DNA of 38,002 bases. It comes from Acidimicrobiales bacterium (GTDB lineage Bacteria > Actinomycetota > Acidimicrobiia > Acidimicrobiales > UBA8592). The stretch spans positions 1-38,002 of the forward strand of contig JAKMEQ010000037.1 of NCBI GenBank assembly GCA_022425805.1. The letters run 5' to 3'. The stretch's first letter is position 1. Each line of letters starts with the position of its first letter. Positions 1 to 9,109 of the stretch are shown here, piece by piece. Position numbers and translations under genes: made by a program. The notes beneath the pieces are model-generated. The model was not told the DNA's origin. It saw nothing but the letters and a program-made list of their open reading frames with translations, and did no database searches.

Positions 1-198
1 TAGCCTATGTCAGCCATGGTCCTAGAAGAATTGATCGTATGGACTTTCCGAGTGCCATACGTATCAGAAAACCAAAGTAAGTTCTCGTACCAACGTAAAC
101 CCTCTGGCCACCCAATTCCTTCAGCAATTACTGATGATTTCCGCACCGAATACCCCTCTACCTATTAAGACTTTAACATCAAATAGTATTTTTAAGAA

Positions 199-228
199 TA
201 TTTGCAACTTTCATTGAAGTTGCAAATA
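199..228. repeat. Perfect 12-bp inverted repeat upstream of the first gene
   Basis: The arms TATTTGCAACTT and AAGTTGCAAATA are exact reverse complements separated by six bases. No T-tract follows on the plus strand, so it does not look like a rho-independent terminator. It sits 8 bases before a perfect TTGACA hexamer, which suits an operator for a dimeric regulator, although a hairpin in an RNA from an upstream gene is also possible. Confidence 0.75.
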
Positions 229-236
229 CATATCAG

Positions 237-265
237 TTGACAGAAGTTGCCCTATGTAATTAATT
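237..265 (+). promoter_or_regulatory. Putative sigma70-type promoter of the ADC-like gene
   Basis: TTGACA at 237-242 is followed after 17 bases by TTAATT (260-265), a weak -10 match. The promoter would give a 5' untranslated leader of roughly 110 bases before the ATG at 380. The -35 is perfect but the -10 is poor, so the call is tentative. Confidence 0.4.
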
Positions 266-379
266 ATTTCCCTTCGCTACTCCTTGTCGAACTTGTCCCA
301 TATTTCGCAAAACCCTTCTCGTTGTGCGAAAGTAACGAATAGGAAAAAATGATGAGTCCCCTATAACAAGGAGAAAACC

Positions 380-1150
380 ATGAGCGAGCATCTAACGCGT
401 CCCGGAGAAACAGGCGGCTGGCCAAAATTAAAAATCTCCTACTTGACTGATCCGGAAAAGATCGCTGATTTGCTTCCACCTGGATTAGATCCCATTGGAG
501 ATCCGGTCGTACAGATCAATGTGTACTGTGTCCCAATCTTAGGAGAACCTGAATATGGGGTCAGTACCAAGGTCAGAGCCTCCTTTGACGGGATGGAGGG
601 TCTTTATTGTGTTGGCATGGGCATCGATCAAGAAGCCGCTATCTTCATCAGCCAAGAACTAAACGGCCAACCAAAATTTCCATGCAACATATCGTTCTAT
701 AGGATCGAAAACTATGTGGAAGCGGTCTGTGAACATCAGGGGTACACCTTTATGGAATTCAAAGGACAGAGCACTGGTCTAGAAGAAACCTTAGATGGAG
801 ATATTGAAGAAAATGAGTGGTGGATTAAATCCTCAAGAAAAATCGGCAGTATTGAAAAAGAATACGATTTCCCTCCTCATGTCGTTCGTGTCCACAGTGT
901 CAGCGAACCAGTTGAAATAGAGAATCTTAATGGAGAGCTTGTTCTTCGGGACAGTCCTTGGGACCCTTACACAACGTTGCTTCCGATTCGGGAACAAGTA
1001 TCAGCCCAATTGGTTCGGTCCGCTCATAAGAGCCGTGAGATATCTAATGCCGGACCGCTGGATCCAGATGCATTCTGGCCATATGCGGATACTATCGGTG
1101 GTTCCAGATGGCCAGGTGAACGCGGCGGCCCTCGAAACTGGCGACCTTAG
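380..1150 (+). CDS. Acetoacetate decarboxylase-like protein
   Basis: This 256-residue protein resembles the acetoacetate decarboxylase (ADC) superfamily in length and motif order. The stretch NGQPKFP places Lys99 where ADC enzymes carry the Schiff-base lysine, after a conserved Glu93. ADC enzymes decarboxylate beta-keto acids, but many relatives act as hydratase-aldolases or on larger substrates, so the actual reaction is open. The ATG at 380 is well supported by AAGGAG seven bases upstream. The gene ends two bases before the stop of the convergent SDR gene. Its surroundings (SDRs, amidohydrolases, BVMO, CoA transferase) suggest a role in breaking down ketone- or keto-acid-bearing organic compounds. 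The family call is fairly sure and the substrate unknown. Confidence 0.75.
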   Translation: MSEHLTRPGETGGWPKLKISYLTDPEKIADLLPPGLDPIGDPVVQINVYCVPILGEPEYGVSTKVRASFDGMEGLYCVGMGIDQEAAIFISQELNGQPKFPCNISFYRIENYVEAVCEHQGYTFMEFKGQSTGLEETLDGDIEENEWWIKSSRKIGSIEKEYDFPPHVVRVHSVSEPVEIENLNGELVLRDSPWDPYTTLLPIREQVSAQLVRSAHKSREISNAGPLDPDAFWPYADTIGGSRWPGERGGPRNWRP

Positions 1151-1152
1151 TC

Positions 1153-1986
1153 CTAGAGATTCTCCGACCATTCAGTAAGAAGGCTCCGTTTTTTAACTTC
1201 CCGCTGGGCATTACAAATCTTTCCTCCATATTGTGACCGAGCTTCAGGGTCATCAACGATCCACGCTACTGCCGCTCCTATTACCTCTGGAGGGGCACTA
1301 GGGAAAGCTGTGTATTCTTTATCCTTCTGCTTAATCTTCTGACGTTCAGTTACGACATGCCCGGGGTCAATATTGTAAGCGACGATACCTTCTTCCCCAT
1401 GTTCAACCATTAGCAAGGGGGCCACTCTTTCAAAAGCAGCTTTAGTCATCGCATACCCGACACCCCAACCTCCAGCACCAATCTTTCCCGGTGGATCTGT
1501 GAAGGCCGTAGCAGAAATCATATTGATGACCGTGGCACCACCCTGAGCTATGAAAGCAGGGAGGAGATGACGGGTGAGTGCTATATGTGCAAAAAGGTTC
1601 CCTTCAAACAATAGGGAAAGATACCTGTCTTCTAATTCTTTGAAGGGCAGCATCGCCCCTAACCCTTGGTAGATAGCGTTATTTACTAGAACGTTGATTT
1701 GGCCGAAATGGTCGTAAATAGCATCAGCAGCTGCAAGGACCGAACCTCTATCAAGAAGGTCCATTTCAATGGCATATCCCTGTTGCCCTCGTTGTTGAAT
1801 CTCTTGCAACGTAGTGTCCAAACCACCAGAGACAGCAGTCACTCCATCATCCAAACGTGCGCTGCCGTCGACCATGGTGCGTGCTGCTACAGCAACGTCA
1901 TATCCTGCTTCTGCCAGAGAAATCGCACATGCTCGCCCGATGCCACGACTGGCTCCAGTTACAAAAGCTACTTTTCTTGGCTTCAC
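1153..1986 (-). CDS. Short-chain dehydrogenase/reductase (SDR)
   Basis: This 277-residue classical SDR has the cofactor motif TGASRGIG near the N-terminus, the NNA motif (VLVNNA) and a YAMTK active-site Tyr/Lys motif around the middle. It should be an NAD(P)-dependent alcohol dehydrogenase or ketoreductase. The start is a GTG at 1986, supported by AAGGAG six bases upstream, and no ATG competes. It is transcribed towards the ADC-like gene and away from the amidohydrolase at 2078, from which it is separated by about 90 bases that should hold both promoters. Substrate cannot be assigned. It is one of four SDR genes in the first 17 kb, each divergent enough that recent tandem duplication is unlikely. 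Confidence 0.88.
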   Translation of the reverse strand: MKPRKVAFVTGASRGIGRACAISLAEAGYDVAVAARTMVDGSARLDDGVTAVSGGLDTTLQEIQQRGQQGYAIEMDLLDRGSVLAAADAIYDHFGQINVLVNNAIYQGLGAMLPFKELEDRYLSLLFEGNLFAHIALTRHLLPAFIAQGGATVINMISATAFTDPPGKIGAGGWGVGYAMTKAAFERVAPLLMVEHGEEGIVAYNIDPGHVVTERQKIKQKDKEYTAFPSAPPEVIGAAVAWIVDDPEARSQYGGKICNAQREVKKRSLLTEWSENL

Positions 1987-2077
1987 CTTTTCTCCTTGAT
2001 ATTCAAACTCTAGGGTAATGGTGTGGCCTTCTTCATGAAATATGCCTTATATACAGAATTAATTTACGGAGCGTCCT

Positions 2078-3280
2078 GTGTCTACTTCCCTTGATCCTGA
2101 TCTTTTCCTTCCGGACCCAGAACCGGCTGAGGTTTCCTACACGGTTATATCGGTTGATGACCATGTTGTTGAACCTCCTCATTTATTTAAAGAATACATG
2201 CAACCCCAATTCCGTCACCTAGGTCCACAGCTTATTGAAACCGACCAGGGCCACGAAGTTTGGGAATTTGACGGCAACGTGTACACACAGGTAGGAATGA
2301 ATGCTGTTGCCGGAAGAAATCCAGAAACGGTAAAGATCGAACCCTTCCGTTTCGATCAGATGCGGCCTGGGTGCTATGACATTGACGCCCGAGTCAAGGA
2401 CATGGACCTCGGAGGAATATGGGCTATGTTGAATTTCCCCTCTCAAATAACAGGGTTTTGTGGCCGTGTCTTCGCCGACGCCAAAGACCCTAAAGTAGGT
2501 ATAGACGCTGTACGGGCATGGAACGACTGGATGTTCACCGAATGGTATACGCCCTACCCCAATCGTGTTATCCCCGGAGGCATCACCTACCTTGGAGACC
2601 CTAATGAAGCGGCGAAAGAAATCCACCGCAACGCTGAACGGGGTTTCGTGTCAGTTACCTTACCTGAAATGCCACATCACACCGGCTTACCCAACCTCTG
2701 GGACCGGGACTATTGGGACCCAATCATCCAAGCATGTGCTGATACCGAAACTGTAATTTCTCTTCATGTGGGAAGTTCAGGAATGACTCCGTTTACTCCT
2801 GGTGCTCCTGCATTACAAATAGGGGCGACGCTCTTTGGCCAGCTATCGCTCGGAGCTTGCGCTTACTGGTTATGGAGCGAATATCCGATTCGTCACCCTA
2901 ATTTAAAAATTGCAATGTCTGAAGGCGGAATCGGATGGGTAGCTATGCTTATCGACCGTCTCGATAACATCATTGACCGATCCGGATATGGACTTGGCTG
3001 GAGCGAGCGACCCGCTGATGTTCTACGCAAGAATTTCTGGTTCTGTACTATCGATGATCCATCCACGATAGATACTCGCCATACCATTGGGATTGAAAAT
3101 ATTTGTGTCGAGACCGACTACCCGCATGGGGACGGAACATGGCCACATACCCAAAAGTTGATAGCTGACGTCTGGGGGCATCTCCCAGTAGATGAATTAC
3201 GAATGATCTGTTGCGAAAATGCTGCCAATCTGTATCGTCACCCTCTCCCCCCTGTCGTACTACCAAAGATTACTTCTTGA
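2078..3280 (+). CDS. Amidohydrolase_2 family metal-dependent hydrolase/decarboxylase
   Basis: This 400-residue protein belongs to the Amidohydrolase_2 (ACMSD/gamma-resorcylate decarboxylase-like) TIM-barrel family. The N-terminal VDDH motif (Asp27, His29) provides the first metal ligands, SLHVGSSG holds a later histidine, and ETDYPHGDGTWP holds the conserved aspartate. Members hydrolyse C-N or C-C bonds or decarboxylate aromatic and unsaturated acids. The start is a GTG at 2078 preceded by ACGGAG. It is followed after 12 bases by an SDR gene on the same strand, so the two probably form one transcript. Two related but distinct proteins are found at 13606 and 14942. Family is sure; substrate is unknown. 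Confidence 0.87.
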   Translation: MSTSLDPDLFLPDPEPAEVSYTVISVDDHVVEPPHLFKEYMQPQFRHLGPQLIETDQGHEVWEFDGNVYTQVGMNAVAGRNPETVKIEPFRFDQMRPGCYDIDARVKDMDLGGIWAMLNFPSQITGFCGRVFADAKDPKVGIDAVRAWNDWMFTEWYTPYPNRVIPGGITYLGDPNEAAKEIHRNAERGFVSVTLPEMPHHTGLPNLWDRDYWDPIIQACADTETVISLHVGSSGMTPFTPGAPALQIGATLFGQLSLGACAYWLWSEYPIRHPNLKIAMSEGGIGWVAMLIDRLDNIIDRSGYGLGWSERPADVLRKNFWFCTIDDPSTIDTRHTIGIENICVETDYPHGDGTWPHTQKLIADVWGHLPVDELRMICCENAANLYRHPLPPVVLPKITS

Positions 3281-3292
3281 AAGTAATAACCT

Positions 3293-4150
3293 ATGTCAAC
3301 ACAAACTCCAGATAACGTTCCCGAAATCAATAACTGGAACCGATTACTTGAAGGAAAAGTCGCTGTGGTTACTGGAGGTGGCGCTGGTATAGGAAAAGCG
3401 ATCTGTGAGCTTTTCGCTGAGCATGGGGCCCATCTTGAAATAGCAGAAATAGACCCTGACCGTGCAAATGAAACCACCGAGACAATACTGAGCGATGGAG
3501 GACATGTATCTAGTCATATCGTGGATGTGCGGAATAAAAATGAAGTCGACGATTTTAAGGAAACGGTACTTGCTAGGCATGGGAGTATCGACATCCTTGT
3601 GAATAATGTGGGAGATTACCGGCCACTTGTTCGTTTTCTTGATTCAAGTCCAGAAAGCTGGAAAGAAATGTATGACATCAACTTTCATCACCTCTTGCTG
3701 GTAACTCATGCTTTTTTACAATCCATGATTGATGGTGGAGGAGGTTCCATCATCAATATCCATTCCGTTGAAGGAATGCGTGCCTATCCAAGTGAACCGG
3801 TTTACGGGGCGTTGAAAGCAGCAGCAAACCATTTCAGCACTTGTCTAGCTGCAGGATATGGACGACATGGAATTAGGGTAAACGGTATTGGAGTGGATCT
3901 GACCCAAACTCCTCAGGTCGATTACATAAGCGGCTATGAGGATGTCGAAAACCTTTGGGAATCATGGGCTCCAGTCGGCCGGTTGGGTTGGCCAGAAGAC
4001 CAAGCCCGTGTCGCTTTATTCCTCGCAAGTGATCTTTCCGCTTATGTAACTGGTCACAATATCCCTGTTGACGGAGGGAGCCATGTAGGTGGTGGCTGGT
4101 TCTTTTCTCCTGATGAGAAGCGTTTCGTGAATCGACCCAAAAATCTCTGA
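3293..4150 (+). CDS. Short-chain dehydrogenase/reductase (SDR)
   Basis: A 285-residue SDR with TGGGAGIGK for dinucleotide binding, VNNVGD in place of the usual NNAG, and VYGALKAAA as the YxxxK catalytic motif. The C-terminal VTGHNIPVDGG stretch is typical of classical SDRs. The ATG at 3293 lies 12 bases after the stop of the amidohydrolase, so the two are likely co-transcribed and may act in sequence. It converges with another SDR gene on the opposite strand; the stops are only two bases apart and no terminator hairpin is visible. The NNVG variant is seen in some SDRs and does not imply inactivity. Confidence 0.88.
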   Translation: MSTQTPDNVPEINNWNRLLEGKVAVVTGGGAGIGKAICELFAEHGAHLEIAEIDPDRANETTETILSDGGHVSSHIVDVRNKNEVDDFKETVLARHGSIDILVNNVGDYRPLVRFLDSSPESWKEMYDINFHHLLLVTHAFLQSMIDGGGGSIINIHSVEGMRAYPSEPVYGALKAAANHFSTCLAAGYGRHGIRVNGIGVDLTQTPQVDYISGYEDVENLWESWAPVGRLGWPEDQARVALFLASDLSAYVTGHNIPVDGGSHVGGGWFFSPDEKRFVNRPKNL

Positions 4151-4152
4151 TA

Positions 4153-4926
4153 CTACGAAGCAGAAGCTATTAAACCACCGTCTATTTTAAGGATCGAGCC
4201 GGTCGTGAACGAGCTTGCATCACTTGCAAAATAGAGAGCAGCGCCAACGATTTCTTCTGGTTGTCCGCCTCGCCCGAGAGGGAGTTGCTTCAAAGAATCA
4301 AGGGTCTGGTCAGACCATGCATCACTGATATCTGTCAGAAACGGACCTGGCATGATGCAATTCACTCGAACATGTGGTGCATACGCTCGTGCAAATGATT
4401 TCGTAAAAGAATGTAACCCAGCTTTAGCAGCGCCGTAGGGTACTTCATGAGGGCTGGGTTGTGCGGCAGCGACAGAGCTCACATTAATTATTGACCCTGT
4501 TCCCCGATTGGCCATACGTTCACCGAATAGTGCTGATAGGCGAAACGGACCCCGCAAATTGACATTCATGACCTTGTCAAATAGTTCTTGGGTCACTTCG
4601 GTAAGTGAAGAATAGAGCGGTGACATGCCAGCGTTATTTACTAGGACATCACATCGGCCGAACTCTTCGTACACTGCATCGACAAGAACATCGCATTGAT
4701 TCCATTCACCAACATGACATGCCACTGGAAGAGCTTTATTTCCAGTCTTTTCAGTGATTTCGCTTGAAAGAGCTTCACAATTTTCTAACTTGCGGCTTGC
4801 AATGACGACATGCGCTCCACAACGGGCAAACGCCATCGACATTTCTTTCCCAATTCCCCTACTCCCACCAGTGACGGTAACAACCTTGCCCGCTAGGTTC
4901 GTTAAAGCATCTTCTGGGTTCTTCAT
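4153..4926 (-). CDS. Short-chain dehydrogenase/reductase (SDR)
   Basis: A 257-residue classical SDR: TGGSRGIGK at the N-terminus, LVNNAGMSP, NVSSV and PYGAAKAGL (YxxxK), ending in a standard ILKIDGG segment. It resembles 3-oxoacyl-ACP reductase/glucose dehydrogenase-type SDRs by sequence feel. The ATG at 4926 follows AAAGGA eight bases upstream. It lies 14 bases downstream of the dihydrodipicolinate-reductase-like gene (start 6017) on the same strand, so the two are probably co-transcribed. Substrate unknown. Confidence 0.88.
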   Translation of the reverse strand: MKNPEDALTNLAGKVVTVTGGSRGIGKEMSMAFARCGAHVVIASRKLENCEALSSEITEKTGNKALPVACHVGEWNQCDVLVDAVYEEFGRCDVLVNNAGMSPLYSSLTEVTQELFDKVMNVNLRGPFRLSALFGERMANRGTGSIINVSSVAAAQPSPHEVPYGAAKAGLHSFTKSFARAYAPHVRVNCIMPGPFLTDISDAWSDQTLDSLKQLPLGRGGQPEEIVGAALYFASDASSFTTGSILKIDGGLIASAS

Positions 4927-4940
4927 CTCTCATGTCCTTT

Positions 4941-6017
4941 CTATGAGCTTTGAAACTGGGCTCCGAGGTTCAAAGGGGTCACATTAAGAGGGTGAAGAAC
5001 TCCTGGCGCAGCTGCGCACACTGCCGGAATAGAATTAACTATTCGGTTCGCTGCAGTTCCATTACCTCCACCGGCAGCGCCAGGTTCACCATGTTCTTCC
5101 CCATGGATTGTGACTATGAGGTCGGGTTTACCTGAAATTTTGATCCGATGCGCTCCTTGCCCTGTGGGAGGATATGGCCAGTCAGGGGCACAATCATCAT
5201 CAATACGGGTGACATGTTCCATGACAAGCATAGGTTTCCCATCAACGATCCCTTCAACATTGAAACGCAACGCTCCAATAGTTCCTTCTTCAAAGTCTCC
5301 CATCCCATCAACCGTCACAGTTTTTTCTAACGCTCTTTTCTCTACATGTGTCCGTATCTCTTCGAGTTCGACTCCTAACCCGTCAGCAAGGATTCTGATT
5401 TCCGGACCCCAAACCATTTGAAGTGAGAAATCAAGCACCATCGGTGGGGTTTGATCCATCGGCATACCAAAACCAACAAGGGTTCGCACGGCTTCAGGCT
5501 GGTCATATAGCGCATAGTTGAAAATCTCTTGAGAGCGTATTTCTGTAATACCGGCACTAACTCCACTTAAAAGAAGCGGAAGAATGTCACAGGTCCACCC
5601 CGGATCAATACCAGAAGCGAAAATAGACGCATTCCCCTGGGTGCATGCTTGCTGAAACCTTTCCGCTAGGTCTTTAGGCATAGAGGGTGGATGATACATA
5701 GGATAGAAGCTTGAAGTAACAACATTTTTTCCTCGTATAAGCAGCTCTTCCACTTCGTCAAGAGATTCCATTGGACGAAAATCAGCATTGACTGTATAAA
5801 CGACAGCATCTACGTTGTCTCGGTAAATGACCGACACATCATCTGTCGCTGCTACACCAACCGGATCCAATCCAGCTAACTCTCCAGCATCCTTCCCAAC
5901 CTTGTCAGGATTATGGACAATGACCCCAACAAGGTCGAGGTCTTTATTAGCTAGAACGGAACGGATTGCGGGCCTCCCCACGTTACCGGTCCCCCAAACA
6001 ACAACTCTTGTTCCCAT
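4941..6017 (-). CDS. Dihydrodipicolinate reductase-like NAD(P)-binding protein
   Basis: This protein (358 residues from the chosen start) begins with a Rossmann fold, VVVWGTGNVGRPAI, and resembles proteins annotated as dihydrodipicolinate reductase-like or 2,4-diaminopentanoate dehydrogenase-like, often found in actinobacterial catabolic clusters. The open frame extends 60 codons further to 6197, but the ATG at 6017 is preferred: it has AAGGGAG upstream and places the Rossmann glycines at the very N-terminus as the family requires; the extra 60 residues would also overlap the divergent gene at 6192. It may reduce or oxidise an amino or keto group on a catabolic intermediate. True lysine biosynthesis is unlikely, given its length and context. 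Confidence 0.75.
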   Translation of the reverse strand: MGTRVVVWGTGNVGRPAIRSVLANKDLDLVGVIVHNPDKVGKDAGELAGLDPVGVAATDDVSVIYRDNVDAVVYTVNADFRPMESLDEVEELLIRGKNVVTSSFYPMYHPPSMPKDLAERFQQACTQGNASIFASGIDPGWTCDILPLLLSGVSAGITEIRSQEIFNYALYDQPEAVRTLVGFGMPMDQTPPMVLDFSLQMVWGPEIRILADGLGVELEEIRTHVEKRALEKTVTVDGMGDFEEGTIGALRFNVEGIVDGKPMLVMEHVTRIDDDCAPDWPYPPTGQGAHRIKISGKPDLIVTIHGEEHGEPGAAGGGNGTAANRIVNSIPAVCAAAPGVLHPLNVTPLNLGAQFQSS

Positions 6018-6191
6018 CGCTCCCTTTCGCTTACTCTGACATACGTTAAGGGAGAACAAGCGGAAGAGCGAACCAAAAATAAGATCTGTTATTCGAACCA
6101 ATGGCAGGTTTTGTCTACTGTTTAGATTAGGGGTATACGCATAAGATAAGTTACGCGACAATAGTGGGACCACCCAAAGAAAGTAGAAGGC

Positions 6192-7283
6192 ATGCAAGGA
6201 CTGATTCTTGAAGGAACAACTGAAGATAGTGTGCGATTATCTAACAATATTGAACTCGTAAATGATTTGAACCCTCGGCAGGTGCGCGTTGAAATTCATG
6301 CTGCAGGAGTCTGTGGATCTGATTTGAGCTGCGTGCATGGAAAGTACTACATGCCAACACCATTAGTTCCTGGTCATGAAGCAGCTGGAAAAGTCGTAGA
6401 GACCGGATCAGCGGTTACGTACTGCAAAAAAGGAGACCATGTAATTCTTTCTACATTTGGAAATTGCGGGCATTGTCCAGAATGTGAAGATGGCCACCCT
6501 GGGAACTGCCGAAACGGTGGCATGGGAGGATTGACACAACCGTACCGCGAGGACCAGCAGCTTCTCTACAATTTCGCAAACATAGGAGCATTCGTTCAAG
6601 AAACAATCGTAAATGAGAATCAGTGCATTCCTATCCCGAAAGAAATTCCATTCGCCTCTGCTTCACTTATTGGATGTGGAGTGATCACAGGTACCGGTGC
6701 TGTTTTTAATCGGGCTAAAGTCCAGATTGGCGATACTGTAGTTGTGATCGGGGCCGGTGGAGTCGGATTGAATGTTATACAAGCCGCCCACCTTGTCGGC
6801 GCAAGCCAAATCATCGCCATTGATCGTGTCTCAGCTAAAGAGAAACTGGCAAAAGATTTTGGGGCAACAGATTTTATTCTCGCAGACGGAGATGAATTTG
6901 ATGCTGTAGCAGCTGTAAAGGAACTATTGCCTTTAGGTGCGAATCATTCCTTTGAAGTTGTCGGCCATACCGGACTTTTAAATGACGCCATTAACATGAC
7001 TCAACCCGGTGGGAATATCTGCGCTGTCGGAGTTCCCGATCTCACAGCGACCGTGACCTACGGATTTCAAAGCCTCCATCAAAATAAACAATTGATGGGT
7101 ATACGCGCCGGTGGAGCGAAACCACGGAAAGACTTTCCGATGCTTGCCGACCTTTATATACGTGGAAGACTCAAGCTTGATGAAATGATCTCAAATACTG
7201 CGGGCTTGGATGGTATCCAAGCAGCGTTTGATTCTATGAAGACCGGAGCGGAAGCACGTACAGTTCTTCTCCCTCACGGATAA
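6192..7283 (+). CDS. Zinc-dependent alcohol dehydrogenase (MDR family)
   Basis: A 363-residue medium-chain dehydrogenase. Catalytic zinc ligands are Cys41 (GVCGSDL) and His62-Glu63 (PGHEAAG). The structural-zinc loop holds Cys92, Cys95, Cys98 and Cys106 (CGHCPECEDGHPGNC). The NAD-binding motif GAGGVG follows. By feel it is close to the class III/ARPP-type alcohol dehydrogenases used on medium or hydroxyacyl alcohols. The ATG at 6192 has GAAGG just ahead of it. It is divergent from the dihydrodipicolinate-reductase-like gene and followed by an amidohydrolase 31 bases later, which is likely in the same transcript. Confidence 0.9.
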   Translation: MQGLILEGTTEDSVRLSNNIELVNDLNPRQVRVEIHAAGVCGSDLSCVHGKYYMPTPLVPGHEAAGKVVETGSAVTYCKKGDHVILSTFGNCGHCPECEDGHPGNCRNGGMGGLTQPYREDQQLLYNFANIGAFVQETIVNENQCIPIPKEIPFASASLIGCGVITGTGAVFNRAKVQIGDTVVVIGAGGVGLNVIQAAHLVGASQIIAIDRVSAKEKLAKDFGATDFILADGDEFDAVAAVKELLPLGANHSFEVVGHTGLLNDAINMTQPGGNICAVGVPDLTATVTYGFQSLHQNKQLMGIRAGGAKPRKDFPMLADLYIRGRLKLDEMISNTAGLDGIQAAFDSMKTGAEARTVLLPHG

Positions 7284-7314
7284 TTGAAAAGGGTTCTAAG
7301 GCTAAAGTAAAACT

Positions 7315-9048
7315 ATGTTTGATTACCTCATAAAAAATGGAACCGTTATTGATGGAACAGGTAGCGTGGGCTTTGTAGCCGACATCGCTATCAAAGGCGA
7401 CAGGATTGTAAGTATCGGGAGAGTCAGTGGGGAAGCTAAGGAAACCTTTGATGCCACAGGTCTGATCGTGGCACCCGGATTTATTGACCCCCACACCCAT
7501 TATGACGCGCAACTATTTTGGGACCCACATGCAACACCATCAAACCTCCATGGAGTAACCAGTGTTGTTATGGGAAACTGCGGTTTCACGCTTGCTCCGG
7601 TAAACAACGAAACTGACGCCGATTATCTTCGTCGCATGATGGTTCGAGTTGAAGGGATGCCGTTAGAGGCACTTGAAAACGGGGTGAGTTGGAACTGGAG
7701 TAGTTTCAAAGAGTACCTATCTCAACTTGAAGGAAAAATCGGACTAAATGTAGCGACGATGGTTGGCCATTGCGCATTGCGCATTGCGGTAATGGGAGCT
7801 GAAGCTACTGAACGTACAGCTACTGACGACGAAATCAATGCTATGAAAGATCTACTTTCGGAGTGTTTAGGTGCTGGTGGTTTGGGATTTTCCACAACAC
7901 GGTCTTACACACACAATGATGGGAATGGGAATCCAGTCCCATCACGAGTTGCGGCAGAATCTGAATTACTTGCACTATGTGAAGTCGTTGGAGCTTTTGA
8001 AGGAACGACCCTTGAGTGGGCCAGTGATGGATGCCTCAACGGATTCTCAGATGAAGAAGTGAACCTGATGGCGGATATGTCTTTAGCGAGCCAACGTCCT
8101 TTGAATTGGAATGTTCTAACCGTCGATGCAGCCCGCCCTGATGATTACCAAAATCAGCTCAAAGCATTGGAAGAATGTACTCAACGGGGTGCTCGGGTTG
8201 TGGCGTTAACAATGCCGGTACTCGTTGGCATGAATATGAGTTTCCTTACGTACTGTGGATTAAATATGATGCCTGACTGGGGTCCGATCCTTAGCCTTCC
8301 ATTAGACGAACGTATGACGAAACTTCGCGATCCGGATGTTCGAAGATTTATGGAAGAACGGGCGGCTTCTCCAGATGCTGGTGTGTTTAGCCGACTCACC
8401 GGATGGGGACTATATATTATCGGCGATACCTACTCAGAGGAGAATGCAGGGTTGAAGGGACGAACTGTAGGAGATATAGCTAGAGAACGAGGGGTCCGAG
8501 ATTTCTATTGCCTTCTTGATATTGTTCTTGCCGATGGGCTCCAAACAGTTCTGTGGCCAGGCCCAACTGATGATGATCCTGCAAGTTGGCATATGCGGGC
8601 ACAAGCATGGCAACACCCAGATGTCATGATCGGAGGTTCCGACGCTGGCGCTCACCTTGACCGAATGTCAGGAGCCCCCTATACAACAAGTTGGCTGCAT
8701 GATTGTCTTCACGGAAAAGCTCTGACAACGTTAGAAGACGCTATTTGTCATATTACCCAAGTCCCTGCCGAGCTCTTTGGATTACTCGAACGAGGAGTGT
8801 TACGTGAAGGATGGTATGCCGATGTCGTTGTCTTTGACCCTGAAACTATCAACGCTGGCGAAGTTGTCCTCCTCAATGATCTCCCTGGAGGCGCCGGTCG
8901 GCTGTATGCGGATTCATTAGGTATGCGCCGTGTTTTTGTCAATGGAACACCTACAGTTATCGACAATCAACCTATGGAATCTCTTCCTGGGACTGTTTTA
9001 AAAAGTGGCCAAGACACTTACACCGTTAAGATCCCTGCTTCTTCTTGA
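7315..9048 (+). CDS. N-acyl-D-amino-acid deacylase-type amidohydrolase
   Basis: A 577-residue amidohydrolase of the D-aminoacylase/Amidohydro_3 type. The metal-binding HTH motif is at His60-Thr-His62 (GFIDPHTHYDAQLFWDP), and Cys89 in MGNCGFT matches the cysteine metal ligand of D-aminoacylases. Later motifs VGHCALRI and GGSDAGAHLD carry further ligands and the catalytic aspartate. The family hydrolyses N-acyl-D-amino acids, but many close relatives have unknown substrates and occur with alcohol dehydrogenases and SDRs. Its length is slightly above the roughly 480-550 residues common in the family. The start codon has no strong ribosome binding site nearby (AAGG lies about 13 bases away). Confidence 0.85.
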   Translation: MFDYLIKNGTVIDGTGSVGFVADIAIKGDRIVSIGRVSGEAKETFDATGLIVAPGFIDPHTHYDAQLFWDPHATPSNLHGVTSVVMGNCGFTLAPVNNETDADYLRRMMVRVEGMPLEALENGVSWNWSSFKEYLSQLEGKIGLNVATMVGHCALRIAVMGAEATERTATDDEINAMKDLLSECLGAGGLGFSTTRSYTHNDGNGNPVPSRVAAESELLALCEVVGAFEGTTLEWASDGCLNGFSDEEVNLMADMSLASQRPLNWNVLTVDAARPDDYQNQLKALEECTQRGARVVALTMPVLVGMNMSFLTYCGLNMMPDWGPILSLPLDERMTKLRDPDVRRFMEERAASPDAGVFSRLTGWGLYIIGDTYSEENAGLKGRTVGDIARERGVRDFYCLLDIVLADGLQTVLWPGPTDDDPASWHMRAQAWQHPDVMIGGSDAGAHLDRMSGAPYTTSWLHDCLHGKALTTLEDAICHITQVPAELFGLLERGVLREGWYADVVVFDPETINAGEVVLLNDLPGGAGRLYADSLGMRRVFVNGTPTVIDNQPMESLPGTVLKSGQDTYTVKIPASS

Positions 9049-9109
9049 GCTTCGAGAACCCATACTTTACTCTGAACTTGAAAAAGAACGGACAAAGTCA
9101 CTATTAGAA

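Larger units (their letters stand above)
1..379. other. Leading non-coding region
   Basis: No convincing gene lies in these first 379 bases. A short open frame runs from an ATG at 7 to a TAA at 166-168 (53 codons), but it has no visible ribosome binding site and no recognisable domain, so I do not call it. The region does hold a perfect 12-bp inverted repeat (199-228), a TTGACA hexamer (237-242) and the ribosome binding site of the next gene (AAGGAG, 368-373). It may also contain regulatory sequence of a gene lying outside the window. Confidence 0.5.

Noticed and set aside
264-479. Minus-strand open frame across the start of the first gene
   Set aside because: It overlaps the ADC-like gene and its ribosome binding site and shows no recognisable domain.
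539-552. TTAGG-AGAA-CCTGA, 9 of 10 match to the iron-box palindrome
   Set aside because: It lies inside the ADC-like coding region away from any promoter; about one such match is expected by chance.
6018-6197. N-terminal 60-codon extension of the dihydrodipicolinate-reductase-like gene
   Set aside because: The Rossmann fold starts at the later ATG, which has AAGGGAG, and the extension would run into the divergent gene.
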